DNA of 21,863 nucleotides, from assembly GCA_964518135.1 (NCBI GenBank), contig CAZFEY010000009.1:1-21863 (forward strand), in the 5' to 3' direction. This stretch comes from 2-12-FULL-40-12 sp964518135. Its GTDB lineage: Bacteria > Patescibacteriota > Minisyncoccia > Minisyncoccales > 2-12-FULL-40-12. Below, piece by piece: positions 20,750 to 21,863 of the stretch; position 1 is the first letter of the stretch; every line of letters starts with the position of its first letter. A program made the position numbers and the translations under genes. Below the pieces are notes generated by a model. It was not told the DNA's origin. It ran no database searches and saw only the letters and a program-made list of their open reading frames with translations.

Positions 20750-21863
20750 ATGAAAAACATAACACAAAACAAGGTGCATTTTATAGGTATTGGCGGTATA
20801 GGAACTTCAGCTTTAGCTTCTTATTTCTTACACAAAGGCCACAAAATAAGCGGTTCTGATTTGGTTGCGTCCGAGACCACAGATGATCTCAAGAGAAAAG
20901 GGGTAAGAATTGCCATATCTAAAAAATCCAAGAAGTTACCTAAAAATTTAGATCTAGTTATTTTTAGTCCGGCTATTCCGCGAAATAATCTAGAATTAAA
21001 AGAAGCCTTTAGGTTGCAAGCTTCAGGATCCAGGTTGAGAGTTTTAAGTTATCCAGAAGCATTGGGGGAGTTAACAAGGCAATATTTCACGATAGCAGTT
21101 TCTGGTACTCACGGGAAAAGTACGACCACTGCAATGCTGGCATTGGTTTTGGTAAAAGCGGGATTAGATCCAACCGTGATCGTTGGTACAAAAGTAAAAG
21201 AGTTTGGCGGGTCGAATTGCAGGATAGCCGCCAAAGGCGAGCCTCGCCAGGGGCAGGGGAAGTCCAAATATTTAGTTATTGAAGCCGATGAACACATGGC
21301 TTCGTTCTTGAACTATCGGCCGCAAATTATCGTGCTAACCAATATCGAGGAAGATCATCTTGATTTTTATAAAAACCTAGGAAACATTCTAAAAGCTTTC
21401 AAAAAATACATATCTTTTCTGCCATCAGATGGAGTTTTGGTTGCGAATAAAGACGACAAGAACATCAGAAATATAAATTCAAAATTTAAAAATCAAAAAT
21501 CAAAATCACAATTCAAAATTCAAAACTATTCATTAAGTCAGTCCGAAGCCAAGAAGCTAAGAAGTATTTTAAAAATACCGGGAGAGCATAATGTTACTAA
21601 TGCGCTAGCTGTCTTTAAGGTGGCTAAATTATTAAAAATACCAGAGAAGAAAATTATCGAAGCTCTTTCTGAATATCGAGGAGTATGGCGAAGATTCGAA
21701 GTTTCAAGAAGGCGCATTGGCGGAAAGAATGTGATTTTTGTATCTGATTATGCTCATCATCCGACAGAGGTTGAGGCGACTTTCAAAGCATTGCAGCAGA
21801 AATTCAAGAATAAAAAAATCATCTGCATATTTCAACCCCATCAACAACAAAGAACATTCTATC
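20750..21863 (+). CDS. murC: UDP-N-acetylmuramate-L-alanine ligase, 3' end missing
   Basis: Starts at ATG 20750 (MKNITQNKVHFIGIGGIGTS) and runs off the window (371 codons seen). Mur ligase order: Rossmann GIGGIGTSALA, ATP loop SGTHGKSTTTAM, EADEHMASF, LTNIEEDHLDFY, DYAHHPTEVEATF and the IFQPHQQQRTF segment, which are typical of MurC. It adds L-Ala to UDP-MurNAc in peptidoglycan synthesis. Two stretches look inserted relative to other MurCs: about AAKGEPRQGQGKSK (near 21225-21270, encoding a GGCGAG/CTCGCC palindrome) and a Lys/Asn/Gln-rich part (near 21471-21529). Confidence 0.93.
   Translation, partial: MKNITQNKVHFIGIGGIGTSALASYFLHKGHKISGSDLVASETTDDLKRKGVRIAISKKSKKLPKNLDLVIFSPAIPRNNLELKEAFRLQASGSRLRVLSYPEALGELTRQYFTIAVSGTHGKSTTTAMLALVLVKAGLDPTVIVGTKVKEFGGSNCRIAAKGEPRQGQGKSKYLVIEADEHMASFLNYRPQIIVLTNIEEDHLDFYKNLGNILKAFKKYISFLPSDGVLVANKDDKNIRNINSKFKNQKSKSQFKIQNYSLSQSEAKKLRSILKIPGEHNVTNALAVFKVAKLLKIPEKKIIEALSEYRGVWRRFEVSRRRIGGKNVIFVSDYAHHPTEVEATFKALQQKFKNKKIICIFQPHQQQRTFY
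21236..21248 (+). repeat. GC palindrome inside murC
   Basis: GGCGAG-C-CTCGCC in frame, adding KGEPRQG between the strand after GGSNCR and the YLVIEADE core; similar in type to the intergenic GC-rich hairpins at 5806 and 7380. Confidence 0.6.
21471..21529 (+). repeat. A/T-simple repeat inside murC
   Basis: About 59 bases built of AAATTCAAAA / AATCAAAA-type units, read in frame as a Lys/Asn/Ser/Gln-rich segment (NSKFKNQKSKSQFKIQN). Composition is unlike the flanking murC sequence; I recall this kind of repeat in CPR genomes. Confidence 0.65.

Overview
The window is AT-rich bacterial DNA that I place, by inference, in Candidatus Patescibacteria (Candidate Phyla Radiation, CPR; Parcubacteria-like). 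The reasons are tightly packed short genes, many small proteins with no recognisable relatives outside such genomes, Cys-rich membrane-anchored surface proteins, a free-standing EF-Tu domain-2-like protein, an asparaginyl-tRNA-synthetase paralogue, and GC-rich palindromes plus A/T-simple repeats inserted between and inside genes (including inside murC). TGA acts as a normal stop (at 405-407, 9305-9307, 10318-10320 and 20170-20172), so this is the standard code 11, not the recoded Gly-TGA of Gracilibacteria/Absconditabacteria.

Region 1 (1-5650) is accessory. A minus-strand pair with phage character (ParB-like/DNA methyltransferase fusion, then a small-terminase-like helix-turn-helix protein) runs off the left edge. 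Upstream of it lies a cluster of hairpins (1807-1971), then a small unknown gene divergent from an autocleavable LexA. After LexA come a frameshifted small gene and a plus-strand cassette of four genes: one with a HEPN RNase motif (RNNIAYH), a small PD-(D/E)xK-like protein, an unknown protein that may be N-terminally truncated, and a second HEPN-like protein. This looks like a prophage remnant or defence island, but no component is a textbook match.

Region 2 (5650-9915) encodes envelope proteins: a five-helix membrane protein with a Cys-rich exterior, flanked by two related GC-rich hairpin repeats; a tiny membrane protein paired with an anchored type-1 copper protein; a Cys-rich/LamG-like anchored protein; and an HD-domain hydrolase.

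Region 3 (10015-16303) has an EF-Tu domain-2-like protein, a possible attenuator leader before an AsnRS paralogue, and then a compact apparent operon: soluble PAS histidine kinase, single-domain response regulator, secreted dockerin protein and membrane-anchored cohesin protein. This may be a minimal two-part surface assembly with its own sensor.

Region 4 (16304-21863) has a 44-codon basic protein with its own promoter and terminator, a cupin, a small conserved hypothetical, a candidate structured RNA, fmt-efp on the minus strand, a 26-codon membrane peptide with a strong ribosome site, and then a conserved hypothetical, thpR and the start of murC.

Two promoter styles are visible. Tiny genes and RNAs often sit behind exact TTGACA boxes. 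Several ordinary genes instead have a T-tract followed closely by a TATAAT-like box, and two of these start translation only 6-7 nt after that box (leaderless).
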